From NCBI GenBank assembly GCA_905188025.1, contig CAJJKI010000005.1:32619-96618 (forward strand): a DNA stretch of 64,000 bases. The letters run 5' to 3'. A model generated the notes under the pieces. The model saw nothing but the letters and a program-made list of their open reading frames with translations. It searched no databases and was not told the origin of the DNA. Of this stretch, positions 9,413-19,559 are shown piece by piece (within the stretch, counting starts at the first letter, position 1; each line of letters starts with the position of its first letter). The DNA is from an uncultured Eubacteriales bacterium (lineage in GTDB: Bacteria; Bacillota_I; Bacilli_A; RF39; UBA660). Made by a program: the position numbers and the translations under genes.

Positions 9413-10270
9413 TTATCTCACTAACTCTAAAAATTCCTTTGGAGCTTCACTCTCAATATGTATAATCTTCTTACTAACAGGATGCACAAACTCTAAGATA
9501 TTTGCATGTAAACATAGTCTCTTGATGGGATTACTCTTAGCCCCATATTTCTTATCTCCAACAAGTGGATATCCATGCTCTGAAAAATGTACTCTTATCT
9601 GATTCCTTCTTCCAGTATCAATAAATACTTGCATCAATGAATAATTTTTATTTTTTTTAATTAACTTATAGTGCGTAATAGCTTCCTTTCCAGTATTATT
9701 TCTTGTAGAGTAAACAAATTGTTGCCTATTTTCCTTAAGAAAAGAATGATATGTTCCACTATCAGGGTGAATTCCTTCTACCAAAGCAATGTATCCTCGC
9801 TTCTTAACAATCGTATTCCAATTTTCTTGCATCTTATCTCTAATTCTTTGATCTTTACAAAATAAAAGTACTCCCGAAGTATCTTGATCAATCCTATGTA
9901 CCACAAAAATAAACTTTCTATCTTCCTTCTTCACATAATCTGATACCATTCGGTAAGCCGTTACATCTCTCTCCTTATCATTTCCTATAGATAAAAGTCC
10001 ACTAGGCTTATTAATCGCTATCAAGTACTCATCCTCATACAAAATATCAATTTTCTCATCCTTAATTATCTTCTTACTATAACTAATCTGAATCTTGTCA
10101 CCAGCCTTAACCATATAACTACTATTAGTAGTCACCTTATCATTAACCATAACCATCTTATTTTTAATATAATTTTTAATACTTTTCTTAGATAAATCCT
10201 TCTTAAAATTACTAATACTATCAACTAGAGTACTATCACTTGAATTGATATAATCTTGCTTTTTATTCAT
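9413..10270 (-). CDS. RluA-family pseudouridine synthase
   Basis: Isomerises uridine to pseudouridine in rRNA or tRNA. An N-terminal S4-like domain (about 20-65) precedes the catalytic domain, which has the invariant HRIDQDTSG motif with the catalytic Asp. The frame extends to 10288, but GGTG lies 6 bases before the ATG at 10270, so 285 aa are called. Among Firmicutes this resembles the YhcT/YjbO/RluD-like group; target position unknown. Convergent with the PAP2 gene and divergent from the ATP-grasp gene. Confidence 0.88.
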   Translation of the reverse strand: MNKKQDYINSSDSTLVDSISNFKKDLSKKSIKNYIKNKMVMVNDKVTTNSSYMVKAGDKIQISYSKKIIKDEKIDILYEDEYLIAINKPSGLLSIGNDKERDVTAYRMVSDYVKKEDRKFIFVVHRIDQDTSGVLLFCKDQRIRDKMQENWNTIVKKRGYIALVEGIHPDSGTYHSFLKENRQQFVYSTRNNTGKEAITHYKLIKKNKNYSLMQVFIDTGRRNQIRVHFSEHGYPLVGDKKYGAKSNPIKRLCLHANILEFVHPVSKKIIHIESEAPKEFLELVR

Positions 10271-10299
10271 TTTCTTCACCAATAACATTATATCATTAG

Positions 10300-10327
10300 T
10301 TTAACTTTATGTAAAATATGTTATAAT
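10300..10327 (+). promoter_or_regulatory. Probable sigma-A promoter of the ATP-grasp gene
   Basis: TTTAAC at 10300-10305 and TATAAT at 10322-10327 with a 16-bp spacer, 18 bp upstream of the ATG at 10345. Confidence 0.5.
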
Positions 10328-10344
10328 ACTTTTTGGTGGTTTTT

Positions 10345-11256
10345 ATGTTTCATAAAATTATTAAAGAAATTTGTCAAGAATTAAATATAAAATGTACATA
10401 TCTATCTAAAGGTTGGATAGTTAAATTAGAATATAATAACAAAGTAAAATATTTAGTGGGTAATAAGTTTGATCTAAATCCTCATGCCCTAGGATTAGTT
10501 ATGGATGATAAATATGCTTTCTATGATACTCTCAAAAATCTAAATCTTCCAGTATGTCTCCATCATATCTTTTATGCCCCTAATAACAAATATCCTTATG
10601 CCATTGGATGCAATACCTATGAAGAGATATTTAAATACTTTGATTTATACCATCACGATATTGTTGTAAAAATAAATAATGGCTCTCTTGGAATGGATGT
10701 CTATCATATCGAAGACAAAGACACCCTCATAAAAACTCTTGATAAACTTTTCATAAAAAACTACTCCATAAGTATTTGTCCATATTATCATATCAAAAAT
10801 GAATATCGTACTATCATTCTAAATAACGAAATAAAACTTATCTATAAAAAAATAAGCCCAACCGTTACCGGAGATGGCCTTCATTCTATTAAAGAATTAC
10901 TTCAAAAATTTAATTTTTCATATTTTAAAGACATACAACTCCCTGATACAATTCTAAAAAAAGGAGAGATATACACTTATGATTGGCACTTTAATCTATC
11001 TCGTGGAAGTATCGCCACTACCAGTATTGATCCTAAATTAAAAAGCAAAATTACCGATCTAGCTCTTACCGTAGCTAAAAAGACTGGTATAGTATTCGCC
11101 AGTATCGACATCATTGAAACTACCGGTGGCGAGTTATTAGTCTTAGAAGCCAATAGTGGTGTAACTATTGATAAAGCCATAAATTTTTTACCAGATGGTT
11201 ACAATATAGCAAAAAATATCTATAAAGAAGCAATTATTGCAATGTTTCAAGAATAG
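10345..11256 (+). CDS. ATP-grasp ligase, cyanophycin/glutathione-synthetase-like
   Basis: A 303-residue ATP-grasp protein. The ATG at 10345 is chosen because GGTGG lies 5 bases upstream; the TTG at 10333 does not fit. ATP-grasp elements seen: VVKINNGSLGMDVYHI (nucleotide-binding hairpin), TVTGDGLHSIKELL, and near the C-terminus ASIDIIETTGGELLVLEAN with the metal-binding acidic residues. This layout matches the C-terminal part of cyanophycin synthetase and GshAB-type ligases. The substrate is unknown; it stands alone, followed by a terminator. Confidence 0.72.
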   Translation: MFHKIIKEICQELNIKCTYLSKGWIVKLEYNNKVKYLVGNKFDLNPHALGLVMDDKYAFYDTLKNLNLPVCLHHIFYAPNNKYPYAIGCNTYEEIFKYFDLYHHDIVVKINNGSLGMDVYHIEDKDTLIKTLDKLFIKNYSISICPYYHIKNEYRTIILNNEIKLIYKKISPTVTGDGLHSIKELLQKFNFSYFKDIQLPDTILKKGEIYTYDWHFNLSRGSIATTSIDPKLKSKITDLALTVAKKTGIVFASIDIIETTGGELLVLEANSGVTIDKAINFLPDGYNIAKNIYKEAIIAMFQE

Positions 11257-11280
11257 CGTTGATTTAATACGCTTTTTTTG
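11254..11280 (+). terminator. Rho-independent terminator
   Basis: A 5-bp stem AGCGT / ACGCT followed by a run of seven T, directly at the stop of the ATP-grasp gene. Confidence 0.75.
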
Positions 11281-11337
11281 TTATCATTAAATTATAAGGA
11301 ATAACAAGGTGGATAAATAAAGGAGAAAATTTAATTT

Positions 11338-13332
11338 ATGAATGAACAATATTTACAAAAATATTTAGAAGAATTATCTGAAAGATTTCCCACTAAAGAG
11401 TCAGCAGTTACAGAAATAATTAATTTAAGTTCAATACTTGCTCTTCCTAGAAGTGTAGAGCATTTCATGAGCGATTTACATGGTCAAGCTGATGCCTTTG
11501 AACATATCTTAAATAACGCTTCAGGGGGCATCCGTTTCCGTATCAGTCAACTATTTAATAATACCCTAACCAAAGAAGCCCAGGATGAATTAGCCACCAT
11601 TATCTATTATCCTGAAGAAAAAATGAAAGAGTTACTACCTAATGAAAAAGATCAAAATAACTGGTATCGTCTAACTCTCTTAAAAATAATTGAAGTTACT
11701 AAAAAATTTTCATCTCGTTACACAAGAAGTAAAGTTAGAAAACTATATGATGAAAATCTAAGTTATATTCTTGATGAATTATTAAATAATGAAATAGATG
11801 AAGAGAATAAAGATAAGTATTATCAAGCAATTATATCTACTATTATTGAACTAGGATATGCTCCTCATCTAATCATTGCCTTATCCTCTCTTATCAAAAA
11901 GTTAGCTGTAGATGAACTTCATATTATTGGGGATATCTATGATCGTGGCCCTGAACCACATAAAATAATGGACTTACTAGAAAACTATCATTCCGTAGAT
12001 ATCGAGTGGGGCAACCATGACATTCTTTGGATGGGCTCATCTCTTGGTAGCAATATTTGTATCTCTGGAGTTATTACCAATAGTGTTAGACATAACAATC
12101 TAGATATCTTGGAAGATGTCTACGGTATCAATCTCCGCCCTCTAGCTAACTTTGCCGAAGAAACTTATCAAGATGCTATCACTTGGCGCCCTCGTAAAAC
12201 TACTGAAGAAGATTATCACCAAAACAAAATCGTTTGTCAAGCTGCTAAAATACACAAAGCCATCTCCATCATTATGTACAAACTAGAAGGAGAATTTGCT
12301 GCCAAGCATCCAGAATACCACATGACTCATCGTCGCCTTCTAGATAAAATTAACTATGAAGAAAAAACTATTAACATTGATGGAAAAATATATCACCTAG
12401 AAGACACTGACTTTCCTACCATCGACAAAAATGATCCATATAAACTAACCCCTGAAGAAGATAAAATAATCTCTGATCTAGTCAAAGCCTTCCAAAATAG
12501 TGAAGCCCTTCAAAGACATATGCGTATCTTTATTGAGAAAGGTTCAATGTATAAAATAGAAAACAACAATCTTATGTATCATGCTCTAGTACCACTAAAT
12601 GAAGATGGTTCCTTAAAGAAAGTTTCTCTAGGAGACATCTCCCTATCAGGTAAAAATCTATTTGATTACTTAGATGCTAAAATAAGGAAATTATATTACA
12701 GTAAAGGTACTACTAGTCAACATGAACTAGATTTAATGTGGTATCTTTGGTCAGGACCTGACTCACCATTCTTTGGTAAAGATAAAATGACTACTATGGA
12801 AAGAGTCCTAATCAAAGATAAATCATCTCATAAAGAAAAGAGAAATTATTACTATAAATATCAAGAAGATGAAACTGTAATGACTAATATAATGCATGAT
12901 TTTGGCCTTACTGATACTAGAAATGCCCATATTATTAATGGCCATATCCCTGTAGAAAAAATAAATGGTGAAACTCCACTTAAAGCTAACAATAAAGTAA
13001 TCGTTATCGATGGCGGTTTCTCTAAAGCTTATCAAAAAACTACCGGCATCGCTGGCTACACCCTAGTATCAGGATCAACCGGTATGCGCATCATTGCCCA
13101 TGAACCATTCACTTCTCTAGAAGATGCTATTATCAATAACCAAGATATTAATTACTCAATTGATATTGAAAACAATTCACTAAAAAGATTAACTATCGCA
13201 GATGTCGATAAAGGTAAAGAATTATCTCGTCAAATAAATGATCTAAAATTATTAATTCAATATTATGATGAAGGCTTAATTAAAGAAAATCATGCATATC
13301 GTTATGTAAAAGTTCTAAACAAAAATAAATAA
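11338..13332 (+). CDS. fbp: Class III fructose-1,6-bisphosphatase
   Basis: Gluconeogenic enzyme hydrolysing fructose-1,6-bisphosphate. The 664-residue length and sequence fit the Firmicutes class III family. Metallophosphoesterase motifs are visible: FMSDLHGQADAFEHIL near residue 42, GDIYDRGPEPHKIMD near 200, WGNHDILWMG near 224, and later NGHIPVEK. It forms a single-gene unit between two terminators. Its neighbour is a phosphoketolase, so this locus gathers central sugar metabolism. Confidence 0.95.
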   Translation: MNEQYLQKYLEELSERFPTKESAVTEIINLSSILALPRSVEHFMSDLHGQADAFEHILNNASGGIRFRISQLFNNTLTKEAQDELATIIYYPEEKMKELLPNEKDQNNWYRLTLLKIIEVTKKFSSRYTRSKVRKLYDENLSYILDELLNNEIDEENKDKYYQAIISTIIELGYAPHLIIALSSLIKKLAVDELHIIGDIYDRGPEPHKIMDLLENYHSVDIEWGNHDILWMGSSLGSNICISGVITNSVRHNNLDILEDVYGINLRPLANFAEETYQDAITWRPRKTTEEDYHQNKIVCQAAKIHKAISIIMYKLEGEFAAKHPEYHMTHRRLLDKINYEEKTINIDGKIYHLEDTDFPTIDKNDPYKLTPEEDKIISDLVKAFQNSEALQRHMRIFIEKGSMYKIENNNLMYHALVPLNEDGSLKKVSLGDISLSGKNLFDYLDAKIRKLYYSKGTTSQHELDLMWYLWSGPDSPFFGKDKMTTMERVLIKDKSSHKEKRNYYYKYQEDETVMTNIMHDFGLTDTRNAHIINGHIPVEKINGETPLKANNKVIVIDGGFSKAYQKTTGIAGYTLVSGSTGMRIIAHEPFTSLEDAIINNQDINYSIDIENNSLKRLTIADVDKGKELSRQINDLKLLIQYYDEGLIKENHAYRYVKVLNKNK

Positions 13333-13383
13333 ATGTAATAAGAGAAATAAATAATAACAAGAATAAACAAAATAAACTAATAG

Positions 13384-13416
13384 GAAGAAAAGACATTGAA
13401 ATCTTTCTTCTTTTTT
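13384..13416 (+). terminator. Rho-independent terminator after fbp
   Basis: Stem GAAGAAAAGA / TCTTTCTTC with an 8-base loop and six T. Confidence 0.8.
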
Positions 13417-13450
13417 AGTATAATTATAAATAGAATAGGAGAGGGGTAAA

Positions 13451-15778
13451 ATGAATAAAGAAGAACTATTATTATTAGATAAATATTTTCGTGCCTGTAA
13501 TTATCTATCAGTAGGAGAATTATATCTCTTAGATAATCCCTTATTAAAAAGAAAATTAACTATGGATGATATAAAGAAAAAATTAGTAGGGCATTGGGGC
13601 ACAGTACCAGGACAAAACTTTGTTTATACTCATTTAAATAGAATTATTAAAAAATATGACTTGAATATGATATATATTTCAGGACCAGGTCATGGTGGTA
13701 ATGCTATGATTGCTAATACCTACCTAGAAGGTACTTATAGTGAAATATATCCTAATATCTCTGAAGATGAAGAAGGTATGAAAAAACTTTTCAAACAATT
13801 CTCATTTCCAGGAGGAGTCTCTAGTCATGTTGCTCCAGAAACTCCTGGTTCAATTAATGAAGGTGGAGAATTAGGATACAGCCTTGCTCATGCATATGGC
13901 GCCGTTATGGATAATCCTAATCTAATTGCCGCTTGTGTCGTTGGAGATGGCGAAGCCGAAACAGGCCCTCTTGCAACCTCATGGCACTCTAATAAATTTA
14001 TAAATCCTAAAACAGATGGCATTGTCTTACCAATACTTCATCTAAATGGTTATAAAATAGCTAATCCTACAATTTTTGGCCGTATGAGTGATAAAGATTT
14101 AACAAATTATTTCACAAGTCTTGGATATAAACCATATTTTGTCTCAGGAGATGAACCATTAAAAATGCATGAATTAATGGCTAAAACTCTTGATAGAGTA
14201 GTCAAAGATATTCGTGAAATAAAAAAAGGTAACAGTGTGAAAAGACCAATGTACCCTATGGTAATACTAAGAACTCCTAAAGGATGGACAGGCCCTAATA
14301 TTGTCTCAGGTAAACAAATAGAAGGAACCTTTAGAGCCCATCAAATTCCCCTATTAGTAGACCCTGCTCATCCTAAAAACTTAGCTGTTCTAGAACGTTG
14401 GTTAAAAAGTTATCATCCTGAAGAATTATTTACTCCTGATGGTAAATTAAGAAAAGAAATCAAAAAAATTATCCCTACCGGTAAAAAAAGAATGGGAGCT
14501 AATCCTCATGCTAATGGTGGTATCCTTCTAGAAGACTTAAAACTACCTGACTTTAAAGATTATGCTATACCAGTCTTATATCCTGGTAGTATTAATAAAA
14601 GTGATATGACTGAACTAGGAAAATATGTCCGTGACATTATTGCTCTAAATAAGAAAAATTTCCGTGTCTTCGGTCCTGACGAAACTGCTTCAAATAGACT
14701 TAGCTGTGTTTTTGAAAAAACTAATCGTCGTTGGATTGATAAACGTCTAAAAACTGACGAATTTTTAGCACCAGATGGTCGTGTTCTTGATAGTATGCTC
14801 TCTGAACATATGTGTGAAGGTTGGTTAGAAGGATATCTTTTAACTGGTCGACATGGCTTTTTCAATAGCTATGAAGCCTTTATTCGTATTGTTGATTCAA
14901 TGGTCAGTCAACACGCTAAATGGTTAAAAGTATGTGAAGATTTATCATGGCGCCGCCCAATAGCAAGCCTAAATTATGTCTTGTCGTCTAACGTATGGCA
15001 GCAAGATCACAATGGTTATACCCATCAAGATCCTGGTTTCTTAAGTCATATCGTTACCAAAAAAGCCAATATCTCAAGAATGTATCTTCCTCCAGACACT
15101 AATTGTTTATTATCATGCTTTGATCACTGTATCAAAAGTAAGAATTATATAAATGTTATCGTTGCCTCTAAACATCCATCTCATCAGTGGTTAACTATGA
15201 AAGAAGCCATCAAACATTGTACTAAAGGAGCTGGTATTTGGGAATTTGCTTCTAATGACTATGGAAAAGAGCCTGATATCGTTATGGCTTCATGTGGAGA
15301 TGCTCCAACTCTAGAAACTCTCGCTGCCATTTCTATTCTAAAAGAAAACTTCCCTGATCTATTGATTCGTATGGTTAACGTTGTAGATCTTATGAAATTA
15401 GAGTCAAGTGAAAAGCATCCTCATGGTATGACTGATGATGAATATGATGCCATCTTCACAAAAGATAAACCAATTATATTTAACTTCCATGGTTATCCAG
15501 ATTTAATTCATCAATTAACTTATAACCGTCATAATCAAAATCTACATGTTCATGGATATCTCGAAGAGGGCACTATTACCACTTCCTTCGATATGAAAGT
15601 TCAAAATAAAATAGATCGTTATCATCTTGTTATTGATGCCCTAAAACATTTACAAGGTCTAGGCAATTCATCATCCTTCCTCGTAGAAGAATGTAAAAAT
15701 AAACTAATAGAACATAAACAATATATTCGTGAGTATGGTATTGATATGCCTGAAGTAACTGATTGGCAGTGGCAATAA
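13451..15778 (+). CDS. xfp: Xylulose-5-phosphate/fructose-6-phosphate phosphoketolase
   Basis: Thiamine-diphosphate enzyme that cleaves xylulose-5-P (or fructose-6-P) to acetyl-phosphate and an aldose phosphate. The 775-residue length is close to the family's (about 790). Signatures: GPGHGGNAMIANTYLEG near residue 78, PGGVSSHVAPETPGS near 117, the ThDP-binding VVGDGEAETGP near 163, and QDHNGYTHQDPGF near 517. The start has GGAGAGGGG upstream. It implies a phosphoketolase route to acetyl-P and thus substrate-level ATP. Confidence 0.96.
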   Translation: MNKEELLLLDKYFRACNYLSVGELYLLDNPLLKRKLTMDDIKKKLVGHWGTVPGQNFVYTHLNRIIKKYDLNMIYISGPGHGGNAMIANTYLEGTYSEIYPNISEDEEGMKKLFKQFSFPGGVSSHVAPETPGSINEGGELGYSLAHAYGAVMDNPNLIAACVVGDGEAETGPLATSWHSNKFINPKTDGIVLPILHLNGYKIANPTIFGRMSDKDLTNYFTSLGYKPYFVSGDEPLKMHELMAKTLDRVVKDIREIKKGNSVKRPMYPMVILRTPKGWTGPNIVSGKQIEGTFRAHQIPLLVDPAHPKNLAVLERWLKSYHPEELFTPDGKLRKEIKKIIPTGKKRMGANPHANGGILLEDLKLPDFKDYAIPVLYPGSINKSDMTELGKYVRDIIALNKKNFRVFGPDETASNRLSCVFEKTNRRWIDKRLKTDEFLAPDGRVLDSMLSEHMCEGWLEGYLLTGRHGFFNSYEAFIRIVDSMVSQHAKWLKVCEDLSWRRPIASLNYVLSSNVWQQDHNGYTHQDPGFLSHIVTKKANISRMYLPPDTNCLLSCFDHCIKSKNYINVIVASKHPSHQWLTMKEAIKHCTKGAGIWEFASNDYGKEPDIVMASCGDAPTLETLAAISILKENFPDLLIRMVNVVDLMKLESSEKHPHGMTDDEYDAIFTKDKPIIFNFHGYPDLIHQLTYNRHNQNLHVHGYLEEGTITTSFDMKVQNKIDRYHLVIDALKHLQGLGNSSSFLVEECKNKLIEHKQYIREYGIDMPEVTDWQWQ

Positions 15779-15784
15779 AAATAT

Positions 15785-15850
15785 AAAGTAGACATACAAA
15801 TGAACTGAACCCTAAAATGGATAGTTCACAAATATGTCTACTTTTTTTTA
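15785..15850 (+). terminator. Rho-independent terminator after xfp
   Basis: A long stem, AAAGTAGACATA at 15785 with its complement at 15833, an inner TGAACT / AGTTCA stem, and a run of eight T. Confidence 0.88.
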
Positions 15851-15862
15851 TCTTGATATAAA

Positions 15863-15891
15863 TTTACATTATTCTTCCTTTATAGTATAAT
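15863..15891 (+). promoter_or_regulatory. Sigma-A promoter of the ABC exporter
   Basis: TTTACA at 15863-15868, 17-bp spacer, TATAAT at 15886-15891; the gene starts 19 bp further on. Confidence 0.75.
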
Positions 15892-15910
15892 TAATAGCAA
15901 GAGGTGTACC

Positions 15911-17629
15911 ATGAAAAAATCTTATTATAAAAAAGTATTATCTTATTTTCTGAAATATAAAAAAGAATTATCCCTAATAATAATTGCTTCCGCCTTAACA
16001 GCAGCTATTGGAGTTATTGAACCATTTATTAGTGCTAAAGAATATACCGCTATTACTACAGTTAATATTAGCGAAATAATAAAATATACTATAATTATCT
16101 TTTTAATAAACATTATAAGTTCATTTCTCTTTAATATTTATCATCTAATGGCAAGTAAATATTCTAAAAAAGTCTCTCTTAATATTCAAAGAGATACTAC
16201 TGAAGAACTATTTAAATTAGAAATATCTAACTTTGATAAACTAGGAACTTCTTTTTTCATAGAAAGAGCCATTAATGATACTAATAATTTAGTTAGTAAT
16301 ATTGCTACATTAAGATATTTTTTTGTAGATATTTTTACTAATGCTGGAGTAATTGTATACCTAATTAATGCTTCATTAAAAGTATCCATTCTTATCCTTT
16401 TAATCTCAGTAATTCTCTTTCTCATCAATAAAAAAAGAAGAGACTACTACGAAAACCGTTATTCCGATCGCCGTAAATCAAGAGAGTATCAAAGTAGTTC
16501 TTTTACTGAATTAATACGTGGTATTCGTGATATAAAAGTTCTAAATCTAAGAAAAATTATGACTAAAAAGATTACTATTGGTCAAGAAAAAATAAATGAT
16601 ATATCCCATCAAGAAAATAAAGAAAGAATGTATTTTGATTCAGTATACACTTTTTTAAGAACATTAGCCACTCTAATAGTTATTTTATATTCTGTATATC
16701 TTGTTAAAAATAATGAACTAGATGGAGCAACTCTACTAATAATTTTCTTATATCATGGTCGTATTCTTGCATTAAATACAACAATAGGGGCATTATATAA
16801 TAATTGTAAAGATATTAAGCTTAATATGAAAAATATTGGTGACATTTTAAATGATTCATCTTATCCTAAAGAGAAGTTTGGTTCTCTAGAAAACAAACAT
16901 TTTACAGGATACATAGAATTCTCTCATGTTAATTTTAGTTATGATACAAATTCAGTTTTAAAAGATGTAAATTTCTTGATAAAACCTAATACTACTACAG
17001 GTATTGTTGGCCCTTCAGGCGCTGGAAAGACAACCATATTTAACTTGATATCAAAACTATATAATGTAAGTTCTGGTAATATTTTAATAGATAATCACAA
17101 CATTAATGACTATACAGAAGAAACTATTCGTGGAAACATCTCCGTAATTACTCAAAATCCATATATTTTTAATATGACTATAAGAGAAAATATAAAAATA
17201 GTAAATCCAAGTATTACTGATGAAGAAATGATAGAAAAATGTAAATTAGCAGAACTTCATGATTATATAGAATCTCTTCCTGATAAATATGATACCATGC
17301 TTGGAGAAAATGGCATTATCTTATCTGGTGGCCTAAAACAAAGATTAGCTATCGCCCGTGCCATCGTCAAAGACTCAGAAATAATTCTTCTAGATGAAGC
17401 TACAAGTTCTCTTGATAATGAGATTCAAGAACATGTCATGAGTGCTATTAAAAATATCAGTAAAGATTATACTATCCTAATAATAGCTCATCGTCTCTCA
17501 ACTATCAAAGATTGTGATAAAATACTTGTAATAAATGAAGGAACCATCTCAGGATATGATACTCATAATAATCTAATAAAAAATAATTCAGTATATCAAA
17601 AACTATATAAAAAAGAATTAATAGAATAA
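15911..17629 (+). CDS. ABC-type exporter, fused permease and ATPase
   Basis: A 572-residue half-transporter. The N-terminal membrane domain has about six helices (first at 16-36). The ATPase follows: Walker A GPSGAGKTT near residue 362, signature LSGGLKQRLAIARA near 474, Walker B EIILLDEATSSLD and the H-loop IIAHRLST. It works as a dimer; one ORF suggests a homodimer. The substrate is unknown. It is monocistronic, with its own promoter and terminator. Confidence 0.9.
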   Translation: MKKSYYKKVLSYFLKYKKELSLIIIASALTAAIGVIEPFISAKEYTAITTVNISEIIKYTIIIFLINIISSFLFNIYHLMASKYSKKVSLNIQRDTTEELFKLEISNFDKLGTSFFIERAINDTNNLVSNIATLRYFFVDIFTNAGVIVYLINASLKVSILILLISVILFLINKKRRDYYENRYSDRRKSREYQSSSFTELIRGIRDIKVLNLRKIMTKKITIGQEKINDISHQENKERMYFDSVYTFLRTLATLIVILYSVYLVKNNELDGATLLIIFLYHGRILALNTTIGALYNNCKDIKLNMKNIGDILNDSSYPKEKFGSLENKHFTGYIEFSHVNFSYDTNSVLKDVNFLIKPNTTTGIVGPSGAGKTTIFNLISKLYNVSSGNILIDNHNINDYTEETIRGNISVITQNPYIFNMTIRENIKIVNPSITDEEMIEKCKLAELHDYIESLPDKYDTMLGENGIILSGGLKQRLAIARAIVKDSEIILLDEATSSLDNEIQEHVMSAIKNISKDYTILIIAHRLSTIKDCDKILVINEGTISGYDTHNNLIKNNSVYQKLYKKELIE

Positions 17630-17637
17630 TTATAAGT

Positions 17638-17668
17638 CTAGTCATTAAAAATACAATGACTAGTTTTT
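17638..17668 (+). terminator. Rho-independent terminator after the ABC exporter
   Basis: A perfect 9-bp stem CTAGTCATT / AATGACTAG with an 8-base loop and five T. Confidence 0.9.
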
Positions 17669-17794
17669 ATTTAAAAATAATAAGTATATTTGTCATCTTT
17701 TAAGAAAATTATCCAATATCATAAAAAATACTATTAAATTAATTAAATTTATGTTAAAATATATTATGAATAAGAATGTCAAGGAAGTGATTAA

Positions 17795-19501
17795 ATGAAC
17801 AATAACCTTATTTTACCAATGATTGTTTTTTTGATTGCTTTTATTTGCATTATAATTTTACTAATAATTATTCGTAATAAGCGTAAACAAAAATTCAAAC
17901 AAACCATTGAAGAACTTGATTATGAAAAAAATAAACTTATCGGAGTACCTATTCTTAGTGAATTATCTAAAGTTCGTGATCTTGTAAAAACTGATGATTT
18001 AAAACAAAAACTAAATGAATGGGATGAAACATTCAAAGTTATCAAAGAAGAAAAAATTGATACTTTAACTGATTTGATTACTGAAGCCGACTTCATGATT
18101 GACCGTAAAGATTATTCCGGTGCTGTACGTAAAATTGCTGATATTGAGATCCTTCTAAAATCTCTTCAAGCAAAAACTGCTAATCTTCTCGAAGAAGTTC
18201 GTGTCATCACAAAGTCAGAAGAACGTAATCGCTCAATCATCACTAAATTAAAAGCCATCTACCGTGAATGTGAAAGTAAATATGAACGTACCAAAAAAGA
18301 TTATGGCCCTTTAGGTGATAGTATTGAATCATTCCTAACTTCAATTGATAACGGCTTCAAAAAATTTGAGTCATACATGGATAAAAATGATTATGTTTCC
18401 GTAGAAAAACTAGTCATAAGCCTTGAAAAAGATATTAACACCCTAAAAGACTTCCTTGAAAAAGCTCCCGACCTTGTCTTAATATCTACACTAATGATTC
18501 CTAACAAAATAGAAGAAACCAAAACATTATATTTCCGTATGCAAAGAGATGGTTTCCCACTAGATTATTTAAATATTGAATATAATATCAAAGAAATAGA
18601 AGACAAAGTATCTGCTATTATGGAGCAAATGAAAACCTTTGATTTAACTAATGCCGATATTGAACTAAAAACCATGTTAGAATACTTTAACACCATCTTT
18701 AATAGTTTTGATAAAGAACGTGAATCTAAAGACATCTTCCGCGAAAATATTAAAAAACTAAAGAAAAAACTAGAAGGCGTTAATAAAGTAATCTATGATA
18801 TCTATCTTCAAATGGATGATATAAAAAGCACATATGATTTATCAGATGCTGAGATTGGTAAATTTAATGCTATCAGTAAAAGCCTAGAAAAAATTAATGA
18901 AGATTATAAAGTACTATTTGAACATGGTAAAGGAAAAACCTTTGCTTATTCCAAACTAGTAGAAGAATTAGATGGCTTAGGAAATCGCTTAACCCGTCTA
19001 CAAGATGATCTTGATTATCGTCTAAAATCAATTACTAGTATGAAAGATGATGAATCTCGTGCTAAAGAACAACTTAACATGATTCAAAATCTTCTAATCC
19101 AATCAAAAAACAAACTAAAAGAATACAAAATACCAGTTATTCCTAATAGTTACTATATTGAATTAGAAGAAGCTGGTGAAGCCATTCGTGAAATAATCAA
19201 AGAATTAGCTAAAAAACCTATTGTTATTAAAATACTAAATATTCGTGTAGATACCGCTCGTGATCTAGTATTTAAAATATATAATAAAACTAATGATATT
19301 GTAAAAAGCGTCATTGCTTGTGAAAATTTAATCGTATACGGCAACCGTTACCGTACAACATATAAAGAAATAGATGCTGCCTTAAATGAAGCTGAAGAAC
19401 TATTTAGAAAAGGTAAGTACAAACAATCAATGGATACTTCAATTAAAGCCATCAGTACTGTAGATGACACTGTTGTTACCCGTTTTGAATTAGAAAAATA
19501 A
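17795..19501 (+). CDS. ezrA: Septation ring formation regulator EzrA
   Basis: Negative regulator of FtsZ ring assembly in low-GC Gram-positive bacteria. The 568-residue protein has one N-terminal membrane helix (about 5-27) followed by RNKRKQKF and then four or more long coiled-coil stretches, the known EzrA architecture. A conserved early segment reads VPILSELSKVRDL and LNEWDETFKVI. Preceded by AAGGAAGTG. The next two genes encode unusual Asn/Pro-rich membrane proteins that may be co-transcribed. Confidence 0.88.
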   Translation: MNNNLILPMIVFLIAFICIIILLIIIRNKRKQKFKQTIEELDYEKNKLIGVPILSELSKVRDLVKTDDLKQKLNEWDETFKVIKEEKIDTLTDLITEADFMIDRKDYSGAVRKIADIEILLKSLQAKTANLLEEVRVITKSEERNRSIITKLKAIYRECESKYERTKKDYGPLGDSIESFLTSIDNGFKKFESYMDKNDYVSVEKLVISLEKDINTLKDFLEKAPDLVLISTLMIPNKIEETKTLYFRMQRDGFPLDYLNIEYNIKEIEDKVSAIMEQMKTFDLTNADIELKTMLEYFNTIFNSFDKERESKDIFRENIKKLKKKLEGVNKVIYDIYLQMDDIKSTYDLSDAEIGKFNAISKSLEKINEDYKVLFEHGKGKTFAYSKLVEELDGLGNRLTRLQDDLDYRLKSITSMKDDESRAKEQLNMIQNLLIQSKNKLKEYKIPVIPNSYYIELEEAGEAIREIIKELAKKPIVIKILNIRVDTARDLVFKIYNKTNDIVKSVIACENLIVYGNRYRTTYKEIDAALNEAEELFRKGKYKQSMDTSIKAISTVDDTVVTRFELEK

Positions 19502-19559
19502 TTGCCAAATAATAAAATTCATGATATCATGTATATAGAATAAAGAGGAGATGATTTAT